A DNA stretch of 64,000 bases from Neobacillus sp. PS3-40 (GCF_030915485.1 NZ_CP133266.1:1984001-2048000), one strand, 5' to 3'. Counted from the first letter of the stretch, positions 43,546 to 53,823 are shown. Made by a program: numbers and translations. The notes: generated by a model from the sequence alone, not told the origin.

Positions 43546-43825
43546 TTGTTCACTACTCCCATCTAATTATCTTTTAAACTATCTAAGGGTGTCTAAGTTA
43601 TATTGCTTATTGAGTTTCCGTAACCAAACTAAACTATATTATGTGATTATAGTCTACCATTCTATCATTTTATCATTAAACAGACCAAACTACCAGAATA
43701 AGGGAACACTTACCAACTTTCAAAGAACAACAACACTTCCATTAGCAGTATACTGGAGTCTTTCCCTAATCTTATTGTCCTTATTAAACGAACAGTCCAT
43801 GACACTATTAATATGGAAATTCCCT

Positions 43826-43842
43826 GGATGGTGCCTGTCACC
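43826..43842 (+). repeat. REP family A, copy upstream of the chemoreceptor gene
   Basis: GGATGGTGCCTGTCACC, exact core, 113 bases before the chemoreceptor start. Confidence 0.8.
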
Positions 43843-43954
43843 TGGTTTGGTATTTTTTCAGTATTTTCTGATATTTAAACTCACTTCTCCCTTGTCACAA
43901 AAAACTGGCTACTATATGATTGTAGTATGGAAATATAGAACAAGGGGGAATTCC

Positions 43955-45673
43955 ATGAGAAAGTTGCTTCTTTACGGACGAACCATTCGTGGAAAAATTG
44001 TATTATCTTTTGGTATTTTAATTATTATTATTGCGGCAATCTATATTACATCTTTACTGAATGTCCAATCGTTAAAAGCGGAATTGGACTCGATTTTAAA
44101 TCATGATATGACAATATCCCAAGAAAGCGGAGTGGTTTCTAAGTCAATTTCAGATATAGAAAGTGGCGAAAGAGGGTTTGTTATAACAGGATCTGAGTCA
44201 TTTTTAGCACCCTATGGAAATGGGAAAAATTCAGTTGATCAAAGTTTTCAGACAATGGAATCTATTATAAAGGATAATCCAAAACAGCTTAATGAGTGGA
44301 AAAAAATTGAGGAAACCTACAAACTATGGTTACAACAGATTGATCAAATTATTGAGATCAGAAGAAATAATGGGGCTGAAGCAACTGCTGAAAGGATTAA
44401 CTCTCCAGAAGGCTTCAAAATACATGTGCAGTTACTTGAATCCCTCCGTGTTTTTAATGAAGAACAGCAAAAAGCTACACAGGCAAAAATTGACCAACTT
44501 AATCAAAAGGTAGTTATGGGCACTGTCGGTACTTCTGTTCTTTCAGGACTCGCCCTTTTGTTAGCTATTTTCTTTGGGTTCACCCTATCTTCTAATATCA
44601 GAAAAAATGTTCGAAGAATTAGTAGGTCAATTATTGACATTGCGAATGCCGGTGGGGATTTAACAAAGCGGATTCATGTTAAAACTAAGGATGAATTAGC
44701 AGGGCTTGCCAATGATACCAATCTATTAATTGAAGGTATTGCAAACTTAGTCAAACAAATCTCCATTTTAGGTGAAAATGTTTCCGCAAGCAGCCAAGAA
44801 CTATTTTCCTCTTCTGAACAAACGGCCAAAACGATTCTTTCTATCGCTGAAACTTCTGGAGAAGTAGCAGTGGCCGTTGAACATACAACAAAACAAATGA
44901 CCGATTCAACGGTCAAAATGCAACAATTATCAGCAGTTGCCAATCAATTATTTGAACAAGCTGTTTCCATGAAGAGTTCTTCTGAAGAAATGAAGAATGC
45001 TGCAAATAGCGGTGAGAAGTTTGTTCGTTTGTCTGGAGAAAAAATGCAGACAATTGAGAAAGTTATTGCGGAGAATACGAAATTAATTGAAGCACTAGGT
45101 GTAAAATCTCTTAAAATCAATCATATTATCAATACAATCACTGAAATTTCCAATCAAACAAACCTTTTGGCTCTAAATGCGGCGATTGAGGCGGCCAGAG
45201 CTGGGGTACACGGAAAAGGTTTTGCGGTAGTGGCAGATGAGGTTAGAAAGCTTGCTGTACAATCACAAAATTCCGCAAATGAAGTAACTACCATTATTAC
45301 GGATATCCAAACAGAAGTGAATCATATTATTTCACAAAACCATCAAGGGGTTAAAGAAGTACAAGAAGGTGTTGAAACAGCACGTGAAACCAGTTCTTCC
45401 TTAAACAAAATCCTTGAAAAAATAGATGATACAGTTATGATCATCGCAAATATGGCAACTCAAATCGATAAAACCCTAACTTTAAGCGAAGATGTCTCTA
45501 AGTCATTTAGTGAAATGGCTGCCATTACCATAGAAACATCTTCCCATACTGAATCAACAGCAGCAGCGGCTGAGGGGGGCTCAGCTGCTATGGAACAAGT
45601 AACAACCGCCGCATTAGAGCTTTCAAAACAAGCTGACCAGCTTCGTCAATTAATGGGTAATTTTAAGATTTAA
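43955..45673 (+). CDS. methyl-accepting chemotaxis protein with CHASE3 sensor
   Basis: 572 residues. Transmembrane helix 1 spans about 13-34. The extracellular part (35-186) is a CHASE3 domain, shown by [22 protein letters not shown]. Helix 2 spans about 187-211, followed by HAMP (about 212-265) and the signalling domain. The conserved hairpin tip reads [21 protein letters not shown], followed by [27 protein letters not shown] precedes ATG 43955; longer in-frame starts cross the REP copy and have no ribosome site. No ligand can be inferred. It relays signals to CheA/CheW encoded elsewhere. Confidence 0.93.
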   Translation: MRKLLLYGRTIRGKIVLSFGILIIIIAAIYITSLLNVQSLKAELDSILNHDMTISQESGVVSKSISDIESGERGFVITGSESFLAPYGNGKNSVDQSFQTMESIIKDNPKQLNEWKKIEETYKLWLQQIDQIIEIRRNNGAEATAERINSPEGFKIHVQLLESLRVFNEEQQKATQAKIDQLNQKVVMGTVGTSVLSGLALLLAIFFGFTLSSNIRKNVRRISRSIIDIANAGGDLTKRIHVKTKDELAGLANDTNLLIEGIANLVKQISILGENVSASSQELFSSSEQTAKTILSIAETSGEVAVAVEHTTKQMTDSTVKMQQLSAVANQLFEQAVSMKSSSEEMKNAANSGEKFVRLSGEKMQTIEKVIAENTKLIEALGVKSLKINHIINTITEISNQTNLLALNAAIEAARAGVHGKGFAVVADEVRKLAVQSQNSANEVTTIITDIQTEVNHIISQNHQGVKEVQEGVETARETSSSLNKILEKIDDTVMIIANMATQIDKTLTLSEDVSKSFSEMAAITIETSSHTESTAAAAEGGSAAMEQVTTAALELSKQADQLRQLMGNFKI

Positions 45674-45679
45674 TGGAGA

Positions 45680-45704
45680 AACGCTCAATTTCGGGCGTTT
45701 TTTG
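45680..45704 (+). terminator. terminator after the chemoreceptor gene
   Basis: Short stem AACGC / GCGTT with a TTTTTT tail. Confidence 0.75.
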
Positions 45705-45713
45705 GTTTATTCT

Positions 45714-45731
45714 GGATGGTGCCCGTCCACC
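45714..45731 (+). repeat. REP family A, degenerate copy
   Basis: GGATGGTGCCCGTCCACC differs from the core by one change and one inserted base. Confidence 0.65.
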
Positions 45732-45740
45732 TAAATTTCT

Positions 45741-45764
45741 ACTATTAAGCAATTGCTTAATAGT
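45741..45764. promoter_or_regulatory. 24-base palindrome, MarR-type operator candidate
   Basis: Perfect palindrome with half-site ACTATTAAGCAA. The TTAAGCAA-TTGCTTAA core resembles MarR/SlyA operators. A TATAAT at 45781-45786 lies just downstream, before the gene at 45814. Confidence 0.55.
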
Positions 45765-45813
45765 TCTGGAACCGAAGTGCTATAATTAACTTATTAACTA
45801 AAAGGGGTAATGA

Positions 45814-46296
45814 ATGTTGAAAAAAGACCAAGTTGTTTTGTTATCGGATTGGATTGAACAATCCACTTCTACCTTATTTGAAATTAAAAAATTGGATACA
45901 ACTGTTAAAAATTTTCTTCCGGGCTTCCAGAAGGGAAAAGAAGCTTTCTCCGGTTTTGAAGTAACAAGACTGGATTCCAATACCATTTATCGATTTATTT
46001 TTATTCATTCACAGCCAAATGAGGACTTCCAGTTTGTGATCTATTCTCACAATAAAAAGGCCCTTGCAGAACTTAAGCAAATAGAAATGATTGACGGACA
46101 TCCACATCTTGTTTGGAAATATAACCCCTTGAAACGTGATGGATTGAATCAAGAGAGAAAAACCTATTTTATAAAAACCTTTGGATCGACCACTCTTCAA
46201 ATTCCGCTTCCAAAGTCTTCTTCGGATGTAGAAACATTTTTCGATCAGCTGTTTACCCTCTGCCAAAACCGTCTTGAAGCGGATACTATCGTTTGA
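45814..46296 (+). CDS. conserved-type hypothetical protein, 160 aa
   Basis: A soluble protein with alternating strands and helices and no signal peptide or cysteine motif. Notable runs are DWIEQSTSTLFEIKKLD, TIYRFIFIHSQPNEDFQFVIY and SDVETFFDQLFTLCQNR. I do not recognise a family. AGGGG lies before ATG 45814, and a perfect palindrome with a TATAAT box stands upstream, so it should be individually regulated, perhaps by a MarR-type protein. Confidence 0.7.
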   Translation: MLKKDQVVLLSDWIEQSTSTLFEIKKLDTTVKNFLPGFQKGKEAFSGFEVTRLDSNTIYRFIFIHSQPNEDFQFVIYSHNKKALAELKQIEMIDGHPHLVWKYNPLKRDGLNQERKTYFIKTFGSTTLQIPLPKSSSDVETFFDQLFTLCQNRLEADTIV

Positions 46297-46562
46297 GAAT
46301 AGTGATTTTCAAAAGGAAAAAGGCATGACGGAATTTACACTACGCGAAGTGGTATTTAACTCCGCATTCTAGTAATATTCTACATTTTTTTTGAACAAAT
46401 CTTCTAAATCAAACGTTTGATTAAATATGCACTAAGCACTTATTAGTAAAGGATTTTTACCTCCAAGCATATAAAATAAATGTCGAAATTCTGTTTAGGT
46501 AATTTTAGGTTTTAAAAGAGAATAAACGAATATCTAGGTGGGGCTCTCCCCGTAGACAGATG
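46297..46562. other. intergenic region between converging genes
   Basis: Holds the AATCAAACGTTTGATT palindrome at 46407-46423, with REP family B copies starting just after. No gene is seen. Confidence 0.4.
46407..46423. repeat. palindrome with AATCAAACGTTTGATT core, copy 3
   Basis: AATCAAACGTTTGATT followed by AAAT, in the gap between converging genes. Confidence 0.55.
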
Positions 46563-46590
46563 AAAGCAAGAGAACCGTCCCTACGCTTCC
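46563..46590. repeat. REP family B, copy 6
   Basis: AAAGCAAGAGAACCGTCCC...GCTTCC, next to copy 7 at 46607-46633 in the same orientation. Confidence 0.7.
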
Positions 46591-46606
46591 CCGTGAGAAT
46601 TGAAAA

Positions 46607-46633
46607 GAAGCAAGGGAACCGTCCCCTTGCTTC
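46607..46633. repeat. REP family B, copy 7, terminator of the ribose operon
   Basis: Perfect arms GAAGCAAGGG / CCCTTGCTTC. On the minus strand it lies about 23 bases after the rbsB stop and is followed by TTTTC. Confidence 0.85.
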
Positions 46634-46655
46634 CTCCTTGCTTCCCAAACTATTC

Positions 46656-47585
46656 CTACTTAACCAACTCTAATGATACTGGGATAAATTTATCAACTTT
46701 TTCTTTTTTAGCTACTTTCAATGCTGTTTCTACACCTTTTTGGCCAATTTCAATTGGCTTTTGTGCAATGGTTGCAGCCATTTTTCCATCTTTTACTGCT
46801 TTAACTGCGTCATCTGTTGCGTCAAATCCGACAACAATTACATTTTTTAGTCCAGCTGCTTCAATTGCTTGAAGAGCGCCTAATGCCATTTCATCGTTGT
46901 GTGCAAAGACTGCTTGGATATCCTTGTTGCCTTGAAGAATATTTTCCATTACTGTTAATCCTTTTGCACGGTCAAAATCAGCCGCTTGTTTTGCAACTAC
47001 TTTGATACCAGCTACACCGTCAACTGCTTTATGGAATCCTTCGCCACGTTCACGTGCAGCAGAAGAGCCTGGAATTCCTTCTAACTCTACTACCTTCCCT
47101 TTGTTACCTAATTTTTCTGCAATAAAGTCTCCAGCCATTTTTCCGCCTGCAACGTTATCAGATGCAATGTGAGATACTACATCTCCACCATTTGCACTAC
47201 GGTCAACTGTGATAACAGGAATTTTAGCATCATTAGCTGACTGAACAGCTGCAGTAACAGCATCAGAATCAGTTGGGTTAATGATAAGGACGTCCACGCC
47301 TTTTTGAATTAAATCTTCGATGTCACTTACTTGCTTGGCAGAATCATTTTGAGAATCAACGACAATAATATCAGCACCCTGAGCTTTTGCTTCTTTCTCA
47401 GCGCCCTCTTTTAAAGAAACGAAAAATGGATTGTTTAATGTAGAAATGGAAACGCCAATTTTTACTTTTTCGCCTTTTTTAGCCTTGCTTGAAGCATTAT
47501 CAGTTCCAGGTGCTTTTGTTGAGCAACCAGCTAATACTACCATTACTAATGTCAAAAACATAAATCCTTTAAATAGTTTTTTCAT
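46656..47585 (-). CDS. rbsB: D-ribose ABC transporter substrate-binding lipoprotein RbsB
   Basis: Extracytoplasmic ribose receptor of 309 residues. It has a lipoprotein signal peptide with lipobox VLAGC (Cys21). The periplasmic-binding-protein type 1 fold shows [54 protein letters not shown] and [14 protein letters not shown], all diagnostic for RbsB. It is the last gene of the leftward operon rbsR-K-D-A-C-B, 24 bases after rbsC. A REP hairpin ends the operon. Confidence 0.95.
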   Translation of the reverse strand: MKKLFKGFMFLTLVMVVLAGCSTKAPGTDNASSKAKKGEKVKIGVSISTLNNPFFVSLKEGAEKEAKAQGADIIVVDSQNDSAKQVSDIEDLIQKGVDVLIINPTDSDAVTAAVQSANDAKIPVITVDRSANGGDVVSHIASDNVAGGKMAGDFIAEKLGNKGKVVELEGIPGSSAARERGEGFHKAVDGVAGIKVVAKQAADFDRAKGLTVMENILQGNKDIQAVFAHNDEMALGALQAIEAAGLKNVIVVGFDATDDAVKAVKDGKMAATIAQKPIEIGQKGVETALKVAKKEKVDKFIPVSLELVK

Positions 47586-47609
47586 ATTTATATTCCTCCT
47601 AATATTAGT

Positions 47610-48557
47610 TTAAGCTGTTTTTTTACGATCAAGTAAGACGGCTAGTAAAATAACACCTCCTTTAACTACCTGTTGGTAGAAGGAGCTAACATTCATTAAA
47701 TTTAAACCATTATTTAAAACTCCAATAATGAGTGCCCCAACCAATGTTCCAAAAATCCATCCTCTTCCGCCTGAAAGACTTGTACCACCCAGCACAACGG
47801 ATGCGATAGCATCTAGTTCATAGGAAGCACCCGCCGTAGGCTGTGCAGAGTTCAAACGAGAAGCCAGGATAATACCTGCAAGAGCAGATAATGCACCTGT
47901 TAAAGAATAGATCCAAATTTTCACACTACCAACACGAATTCCTGATAGAATAGATGCCTCTTCATTACCGCCAATCGCATAAACTCTGCGGCCAAAGGTC
48001 GTCTTTTTCAAAATAAAGTAGAGAATGAGGTAGCAGATAATCATCCAAACAACTGGAACAGGAATCCATCCAAAATAACCTCTACCCATTATTTCAAAAA
48101 AGGAACTATTAGAAAGACCTGTAATCGGGCGACCATCTGTATAAACTAAAGTAAGTCCGCGGAAAATGGTCATCGTTGCCAATGTTGCAATAAACGGTGC
48201 AACCTTTCCCTTTGTAATAAAGAGACCGTTGATTGCCCCCATGACAGCACCTGAGGCAAGTCCAATTAACATCGCTAAAATAGGGTCCATTCCACCTGCT
48301 AGCATTCCCGCTGTTATCGCTGAGGATAAAGCTAAAATGGAGCCAACGGATAAATCAATACCGCCAGTTAAGATGACAAACGTCATTCCGAATGCGATTA
48401 AAGCATTAATGGACACTTGACGTAAAACATTAAAAACATTTTCTAACGTAAAGAAGTCTGAGCTTACGATTGATAGGATAACCGTAATAAGGATTAACCC
48501 AATTAAGGGGCCTAGTTTTTGTAAAATTTGTTTAGAAAAAATGGTTGAGGATTTCAT
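47610..48557 (-). CDS. rbsC: ribose ABC transporter permease RbsC
   Basis: 315 residues with eight to ten hydrophobic helices. Typical RbsC runs are [41 protein letters not shown], and [22 protein letters not shown]. Its start overlaps the rbsA stop by four bases. It forms the membrane channel for ribose with RbsA and RbsB. Confidence 0.95.
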   Translation of the reverse strand: MKSSTIFSKQILQKLGPLIGLILITVILSIVSSDFFTLENVFNVLRQVSINALIAFGMTFVILTGGIDLSVGSILALSSAITAGMLAGGMDPILAMLIGLASGAVMGAINGLFITKGKVAPFIATLATMTIFRGLTLVYTDGRPITGLSNSSFFEIMGRGYFGWIPVPVVWMIICYLILYFILKKTTFGRRVYAIGGNEEASILSGIRVGSVKIWIYSLTGALSALAGIILASRLNSAQPTAGASYELDAIASVVLGGTSLSGGRGWIFGTLVGALIIGVLNNGLNLMNVSSFYQQVVKGGVILLAVLLDRKKTA

Positions 48558-50056
48558 TTTTTACTCCCTCCCGCTGCAAATTGCATGATTCTTTCTTGGC
48601 TTGCATCAGATTTATTAAGAACCGCAGATAATTTTCCTTCATGAATCACAAGAATTCTATCACTCATACCTAAGATTTCAGGAAGTTCCGATGACACCAT
48701 TATGATTGAAACACCTTGTTTGGTTAGATCGTTAATCAATTGGTAAATTTCTTTCTTCGCACCAACATCAACCCCCCGAGTCGGTTCATCAAGAATTAAG
48801 ATTTTCGGATTGATTCCTAACCACTTACCAATGACAATCTTCTGCTGATTACCACCACTCAAGGATTTAACACTAAGCTCACGTCCTGATGTTTTTACAT
48901 GGAGTTTTTCAATCATCTCATCTACCATGCTAATTTCATCTTTAGAGGAAATAATGCTTTTATTAGAGATTTTATCAAGGTTGGTAATCGAGAAATTCTC
49001 TCGTACAGAGAGTTCAAGAATTAAACCTTGGCTTTTTCGATCCTCTGTAACAAAACCAATTCCAGCTCTAATTGCATCATACGGAGTCTTAATGGTGACT
49101 TCCTTCCCATCAATAAACATCTTTCCGCCATCAAGTGCTCGATAACCGAATATTGCTTGCATGATTTCTGTCCGACCTGCACCCATAAGACCGGCTACAC
49201 CAATGACTTCTCCCTGGTGAACCGAAAAACTAATATCATCAAAGCTGCCTTTATGTGTTAGATTCTCAACTCTGAACCGTTCTTGACCAATTTTTGTATC
49301 TCGTTCTGGAAAACGTTCCCCAAGCTGTCTTCCAACCATCAATTTCACGATTTCATCAAAGTCCGTTTTTGCAACTTCTTTTACATCGATAAATTGACCA
49401 TCACGCAGAACAGAAATCCGATCACAGATTTGAAAAATTTCTTCCATTCTATGTGATACATAAACAATCCCAACGCCCTGTTCTTTTAAGGCGGAAATCA
49501 CTTTAAATAGTGCTTCAATTTCCCGATCGGTTAATGCTGCTGTCGGCTCATCCATGATGAGTACTTCTGTATTTGCAGCAACAGCCCGTGCAATTTCAAT
49601 CATTTGTTGTTGACCGACGGATAATTGTCCAGCTTCTATAGTAGGATCAATATCGATCCCTAATCGATTTAAGTATTCTTTTGTCTTTCTCTTCATTTCT
49701 TTATCTTTGGTAATACCAAATCTTCCTACTGTTAGCTCTTTCCCAAGAAACATATTTTCATAAACAGTTAGATCAGGGATAATATTTAACTCCTGATGGA
49801 TCACAGCAATACCTGAATGCTCAGCTTCCTTCGGATTTTTAAAATGGACCTCTTTTCCTTTACTAAAAACTTTCCCTTCATTACGTTCATAAATTCCGGT
49901 TAAAATTTTAATTAAAGTCGATTTCCCTGCTCCATTTTCCCCCATTAAGGCATGGACTTCCCCAGGTAAAAGCTGAAAATCAACGTGGTCCAGCACTTTA
50001 TTTCCAGAAAACGATTTGCTTATGCCCTTCATTTCTATTACAGGTATGAGGTTCAT
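48554..50056 (-). CDS. rbsA: ribose ABC transporter ATP-binding protein RbsA
   Basis: 500 residues made of two ABC modules, the standard form for ribose importers. The first has a full Walker A (GENGAGKST), a QLSVGQQQ signature and [11 protein letters not shown]. The second has a degenerate Walker A (GLMGAGRTE), a canonical signature (LSGGNQQK) and [11 protein letters not shown]. This asymmetry is normal for RbsA. It lies one base from rbsD and overlaps rbsC. Confidence 0.95.
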   Translation of the reverse strand: MNLIPVIEMKGISKSFSGNKVLDHVDFQLLPGEVHALMGENGAGKSTLIKILTGIYERNEGKVFSKGKEVHFKNPKEAEHSGIAVIHQELNIIPDLTVYENMFLGKELTVGRFGITKDKEMKRKTKEYLNRLGIDIDPTIEAGQLSVGQQQMIEIARAVAANTEVLIMDEPTAALTDREIEALFKVISALKEQGVGIVYVSHRMEEIFQICDRISVLRDGQFIDVKEVAKTDFDEIVKLMVGRQLGERFPERDTKIGQERFRVENLTHKGSFDDISFSVHQGEVIGVAGLMGAGRTEIMQAIFGYRALDGGKMFIDGKEVTIKTPYDAIRAGIGFVTEDRKSQGLILELSVRENFSITNLDKISNKSIISSKDEISMVDEMIEKLHVKTSGRELSVKSLSGGNQQKIVIGKWLGINPKILILDEPTRGVDVGAKKEIYQLINDLTKQGVSIIMVSSELPEILGMSDRILVIHEGKLSAVLNKSDASQERIMQFAAGGSKK

Positions 50057-50455
50057 TTAGAAAATCACTCCAGCGTGTAGAATAATATTTGCGTACGGTG
50101 TTACTTCCCCAGTACGGATAACGGCTTTGGCTTTTTTCGTTAATTGCTTAAGCTCCTCATGCGTCACGTACTCTATAGGATCACCATTTAAAAGATTCGT
50201 AACCTTTTCCTCGATGTCCGGATTATTTACCTTAATTTCATTTGCAAGGGTTACTTTTTCAATCTTCATATCCTCTAAAACGACTTGAAGTGTTTCTATA
50301 AAGGAAGGTGTTCCTTTTTTTAAAGAAAGATCAATCCGAATGGTTTCATCTGGGATTGGTAGGCCACAGTCAGCAATAACAATCGTATCTGTATGCCCAA
50401 TCCTTGAAAGCACCTCAGATATATGGCTATTTAGGATTCCGTTTTTCTTCATCAA
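50057..50455 (-). CDS. rbsD: D-ribose pyranase RbsD
   Basis: 132 residues. Converts beta-ribopyranose to the furanose form used by ribokinase. Family marks: [20 protein letters not shown] with the catalytic His in IGHTD, and the ending [19 protein letters not shown]. It overlaps rbsK by four bases and abuts rbsA. Confidence 0.95.
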   Translation of the reverse strand: MMKKNGILNSHISEVLSRIGHTDTIVIADCGLPIPDETIRIDLSLKKGTPSFIETLQVVLEDMKIEKVTLANEIKVNNPDIEEKVTNLLNGDPIEYVTHEELKQLTKKAKAVIRTGEVTPYANIILHAGVIF

Positions 50456-51360
50456 GCTTCATTCCCTTTTTGATTTTGTAAAAATGTTTGAACCTCTTCG
50501 ATTGTTGGCATTCCACCTTGGGCACCCAGTTTTGTAACAGATAAGGCCGCAACAGCATTCGCAAATTGGCAAGCATCCTCCAAGGCAGCTCCATTACTTA
50601 AGGAAACTGCTAAAGCTCCATTAAATGAATCCCCTGCCCCTGTAGTATCAACTACATCTACTTTATAGCTAGGTAGTTCTTTTTTCCCATTTTGATAAAA
50701 AGTGATCCCCTTTGAACCTCTTGTAATGATGCATTTTTTCATCATTTCTTCTCGCTCTTTTTCTGTCCATTCATTTGAATAAAAAAGCAATTGCTGCTCA
50801 TATTCATTCGGAGTCAGATAATCTACTTTTTGCAATAATTCCTTCGAAAGTGGTTGGATTGGTGCTGGATTCAAGATTACCTTCACATGATGCTTGTTAG
50901 CGAGCTCCACCGCTTTTTCAACACTTTCAATGGGAATTTCTAATTGAAGCATTAATATGTCACTCTCCGCAATCACTTGCTCATGCTTTGCAACAAACTC
51001 CGGTGTTACAGCATAATTGGCACCAGGAATTACGATAATATGGTTGTCTCCATTTGCTATCGTAATGGAGGCCGTTCCTGTTGATGAATGTGTAACCGGT
51101 TCCACATTACCTGTATGAACACCTTGATTTTTCAAATGGCTCAATAAATCTTGCCCAAATGTATCATTCCCAACACATCCAACAAGACAAGTATCTGCCC
51201 CTAATCTTGCAGCGGCAACTGCCTGATTAGCACCTTTTCCACCCGGGATTGTATGAAAGGATTCCCCCATAACCGTTTCACCCATTACGGGAACTCGATT
51301 TGTGCACGTTACTAAATCCATATTGATACTACCTACAATAGTTATTTTCTTATTTTTCAT
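50452..51360 (-). CDS. rbsK: ribokinase RbsK
   Basis: 302 residues of the PfkB family. It phosphorylates ribose to ribose 5-phosphate. Substrate loop [16 protein letters not shown] is present, and the catalytic aspartate lies in [15 protein letters not shown]. The start overlaps the end of rbsR by 11 bases. Confidence 0.95.
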   Translation of the reverse strand: MKNKKITIVGSINMDLVTCTNRVPVMGETVMGESFHTIPGGKGANQAVAAARLGADTCLVGCVGNDTFGQDLLSHLKNQGVHTGNVEPVTHSSTGTASITIANGDNHIIVIPGANYAVTPEFVAKHEQVIAESDILMLQLEIPIESVEKAVELANKHHVKVILNPAPIQPLSKELLQKVDYLTPNEYEQQLLFYSNEWTEKEREEMMKKCIITRGSKGITFYQNGKKELPSYKVDVVDTTGAGDSFNGALAVSLSNGAALEDACQFANAVAALSVTKLGAQGGMPTIEEVQTFLQNQKGNEA

Positions 51361-52354
51361 CGTTTGTCACTCCTAAAACCTTTGTAGATTGACCATTCAT
51401 TAATTTCACTTGAAACTGATAATGCAGCTTTGATATCGGTTTTCCTTCAATCATTTCTAGTAAAAGCTCAGCAGCCCTATAACCTAGTTCATAAATCGGC
51501 TGTGCCATGGTTGTTAGTTCTGGACTAGTTAATTGACATAGTTGTATTCCATCAAATCCTATCACGGAAAGATCCTCTGGAATTCGAATTCCCAACTGCT
51601 CTGCAGCTTTTAATACACCAACGGCCATATAATCGTTCCCTGCAAATATTCCATCTATATCAGAATGCTTCATTAGTAATTCTTTTGTAACTTTTGTTGT
51701 TTCGAGCACTTGATGATTTCCATTGACAACTAAATCATCACTAAACCATGATTCATTTTTCACTTCATCTATATATCCTTTAAAACGTTCATCCGCATTG
51801 ATAATCGTATGTGGACCTCGAATATGAGCAATCTTCTTGCAACCAATACTCTTTAAGTACTGAACCGCTTGCCTGCCTCCTTCAAAATTATCAACGGAAA
51901 CAGATGGGATATCCATACTAATCGTCCGGTCCAAGGCAACAATCGGAATGTCACTTTTTTCAATATGCTTTGGTGTCAAAGTACTGGTGACAATAATAAT
52001 TCCATCCACATATTTTTGCTTCATAGCATTTAAATACATGATTTCCTTTTCTATTTTCTCATCCGAATTACAAAGGATTAATGTATATTCCTGACTACTC
52101 ATCAAATCTTCAATAGCTCTAGCAACCTCAGGAAAGAATGGGTTCTTAATGTCTGGAACAATTAGTGCAATGGTCTTAGACTGTTTCGAAAAAAGGCTTC
52201 TAGCCACTTCATTTGGAATGTAATTTAACTTGGAAATGGCTTGTACTACCCTTTTCCTAGTATCTTCATTTACATAGCCATTATTATTTAAAACTCTAGA
52301 AACAGTAGCCACCGACACATTTGCCGCAGCTGCAACATCTTTAATTGTGCTCAC
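51350..52354 (-). CDS. rbsR: ribose operon repressor RbsR (LacI family)
   Basis: About 334 residues. The LacI-type helix-turn-helix opens STIKDVAAAANVSVATVSRVLNN, and the ligand domain contains LIVPDIKNPFFPEVARAIED and VIGFDGIQLCQLTSPELTTM. I start it at GTG 52354, just before the HTH, with GGGTGA before it. An in-frame ATG at 52447 would add 31 residues containing the operator and is rejected. It is the first gene of the operon it should repress. Two LacI-type operators and a cre site stand upstream. Confidence 0.93.
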   Translation of the reverse strand: MSTIKDVAAAANVSVATVSRVLNNNGYVNEDTRKRVVQAISKLNYIPNEVARSLFSKQSKTIALIVPDIKNPFFPEVARAIEDLMSSQEYTLILCNSDEKIEKEIMYLNAMKQKYVDGIIIVTSTLTPKHIEKSDIPIVALDRTISMDIPSVSVDNFEGGRQAVQYLKSIGCKKIAHIRGPHTIINADERFKGYIDEVKNESWFSDDLVVNGNHQVLETTKVTKELLMKHSDIDGIFAGNDYMAVGVLKAAEQLGIRIPEDLSVIGFDGIQLCQLTSPELTTMAQPIYELGYRAAELLLEMIEGKPISKLHYQFQVKLMNGQSTKVLGVTNDEK

Positions 52355-52392
52355 GCTGTTCACCCAACTTTCCCACCGGTTTATACTATTAC

Positions 52393-52416
52393 TTTTATGT
52401 AACCCGTTACATAAAA
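52393..52416. promoter_or_regulatory. LacI-type operator 2 of the rbs operon
   Basis: Near-palindrome with core TGTAACCCGTTACA (52398-52411) and flanking TTTTA / TAAAA arms, in the rbsR leader. Confidence 0.75.
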
Positions 52417-52450
52417 GCTTAAAAAATTTTTTAACTTCAAGATTCATCGT

Positions 52451-52466
52451 GTGTAACCGGTTACAC
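52451..52466. promoter_or_regulatory. LacI-type operator 1 of the rbs operon
   Basis: GTGTAACCGGTTACAC is a perfect palindrome at the expected transcript start region. It is the likely RbsR operator. Confidence 0.85.
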
Positions 52467-52480
52467 CTCTATCTGTTTTT

Positions 52481-52509
52481 ATTGTAAACACTTTCATTTT
52501 TAAAGTCAA
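52481..52509 (-). promoter_or_regulatory. sigma-A promoter and cre site of the rbs operon
   Basis: On the minus strand TTGACT (52504-52509), 17 bases, TACAAT (52481-52486). Overlapping it, TGAAAGTGTTTACA (minus strand, 52483-52496) matches the CcpA site TGAAAGCGTTTACA with one change. CcpA would block the promoter on preferred sugars, as known for B. subtilis rbs. Confidence 0.8.
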
Positions 52510-52517
52510 GAAAAAAA

Positions 52518-52540
52518 CAAAGGGACGGTTCTCTGCTTCC
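52518..52540. repeat. REP family B, copy 8, attached to a RAYT 3' relic
   Basis: AAAGGGACGGTTCTCTGCTT core, followed directly by the RAYT-related stretch at 52547-52607. Confidence 0.7.
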
Positions 52541-52546
52541 ACCTTC

Positions 52547-52607
52547 CCCTATGCTTTAAATATAAGATTAAGAGAAACACCCAAAATTCTTGTAGCCTGA
52601 CGTGCAG
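52547..52607 (-). pseudogene. 3'-end relic of a RAYT 2-like gene
   Basis: The stretch around 52553-52607 matches 41018-41072 of RAYT 2 with about ten changes. On the minus strand it ends with codons for GVSLNLIFKA and a TAG stop, against GVSPNLVFKA in RAYT 2. The rest of the gene is absent. A REP family B copy lies directly beyond its stop, as in the intact locus. Confidence 0.8.
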
Positions 52608-52685
52608 ATCTAAATTCCTGCAAAGGTTCCTAACAAATTGAAAGTAAAAATAACCATACATAGAACTGCTCTCCGTAGAATAAAT

Positions 52686-52713
52686 GAAACAAGAGAACCG
52701 TCCCCATGTTTTT
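52686..52713. repeat. REP family B, copy 9
   Basis: AAACAAGAGAACCGTCCCC...TGTTTTT, a divergent hairpin of the family. Confidence 0.55.
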
Positions 52714-52887
52714 CCTGTTCAGTTGCGGTTGGATAACACACCAAACCTATCAATCTTCAACAAAAATAGGGTGGTGACTGGCATGTAAATTGTAAATGTT
52801 GTGCTTGTCTATTCCCCACGCATGTAAGAAAATAGTGAATGATTAGTATTTATTTTGTTTGTTGCAAGGAGCAGAATAGGGGGAAAC

Positions 52888-53823
52888 ATGAAACAGAGAG
52901 AAAGTTCACCATCAATTGGGTTACCACTTACCATTTCCATTATTGCCGTATCGTTTGCCGCAATTTTCGTAAAATGGTCAGATGCGCCCGCTTCTATTTT
53001 GAGCATGTATCGGATGTGGTTTGCTAGTTTGCTGATGATACCGATTGTTTGGAAAAATCGAGGAGAATTTAAAAAAATAGAAAATAAAGATTGGTTCTAT
53101 TTATTTTTTTCCGGCACCTTTTTAGCTATGCATTTTGTCCTTTGGTTCGGGTCTTTGAAATTAACAACGGTAGCAAGTTCCACTATCATTCTTTCCTTGC
53201 AGCCACTTGTGTCGTTGGTTGGCGGCTTTTGGCTGTTTAAAGAACGAACTACTCTACCCGCATTGCTGACGATGGGTATGGCGATTGTCGGAGCAACCAT
53301 GATTGGCTGGGGAGATTGGGCTTTAAGTAAGGAGGCCATTATCGGTGATTTACTTTCCTTTTTAAGTGTCATTGCCGTTGTGGGTTACTTATTTATCGGA
53401 CAAAGCACTGTGAAAAAAGTATTGCATTGGATTTATAGCTTTTGTGTATTTTTCTTTGCTTCGATTGTTCTCACAATCTATAACCTATGTACGGGTGCTG
53501 CTTTTGGTGGGTATAGAGCAGAGGAATGGGGAATTTTCCTTTTACTCGCCATCGTTCCGACTATCGCTCACGTCATTAATAACTGGCTATTAAACTATGT
53601 AAATGCTACAACCATCTCAATGAGCATTTTAGGAGAACCTGTCGGAGCAACGCTTTTAGCCGTTTTGCTACTGTCAGAGCACCTCGTCGGCTGGCAAATT
53701 GTCGGCGGCATACTCGTCCTATTTGGCGTCTTTTTCTTTTTGATTCAGCAGAAGAAGGCACTTCCTTTAAATGAAGCTATAAAAGAAAACACACATTCAA
53801 CTCTTGAAAAGGAAATCAAATAA
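52888..53823 (+). CDS. EamA-family (DMT superfamily) transporter
   Basis: 311 residues with ten predicted helices arranged as two EamA repeats. The first half has AAIFVKWSDAPASILSMYRMWFA and VASSTIILSLQPLVSLVGGF; the second has NNWLLNYVNATTISMSILGEPVGATLLA and VGWQIVGGILVLFGVFFFL. It is probably an exporter of a small metabolite; the substrate is unknown. ATG 52888 follows GGGGGAA; an in-frame ATG at 52855 has no ribosome site. It appears to be a single-gene unit. Confidence 0.88.
   Translation: MKQRESSPSIGLPLTISIIAVSFAAIFVKWSDAPASILSMYRMWFASLLMIPIVWKNRGEFKKIENKDWFYLFFSGTFLAMHFVLWFGSLKLTTVASSTIILSLQPLVSLVGGFWLFKERTTLPALLTMGMAIVGATMIGWGDWALSKEAIIGDLLSFLSVIAVVGYLFIGQSTVKKVLHWIYSFCVFFFASIVLTIYNLCTGAAFGGYRAEEWGIFLLLAIVPTIAHVINNWLLNYVNATTISMSILGEPVGATLLAVLLLSEHLVGWQIVGGILVLFGVFFFLIQQKKALPLNEAIKENTHSTLEKEIK

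Noticed and set aside
43535-43954. N-terminal extension of the chemoreceptor
   Set aside because: It crosses a REP copy, has no ribosome site and would precede the first transmembrane helix by 140 unnatural residues.
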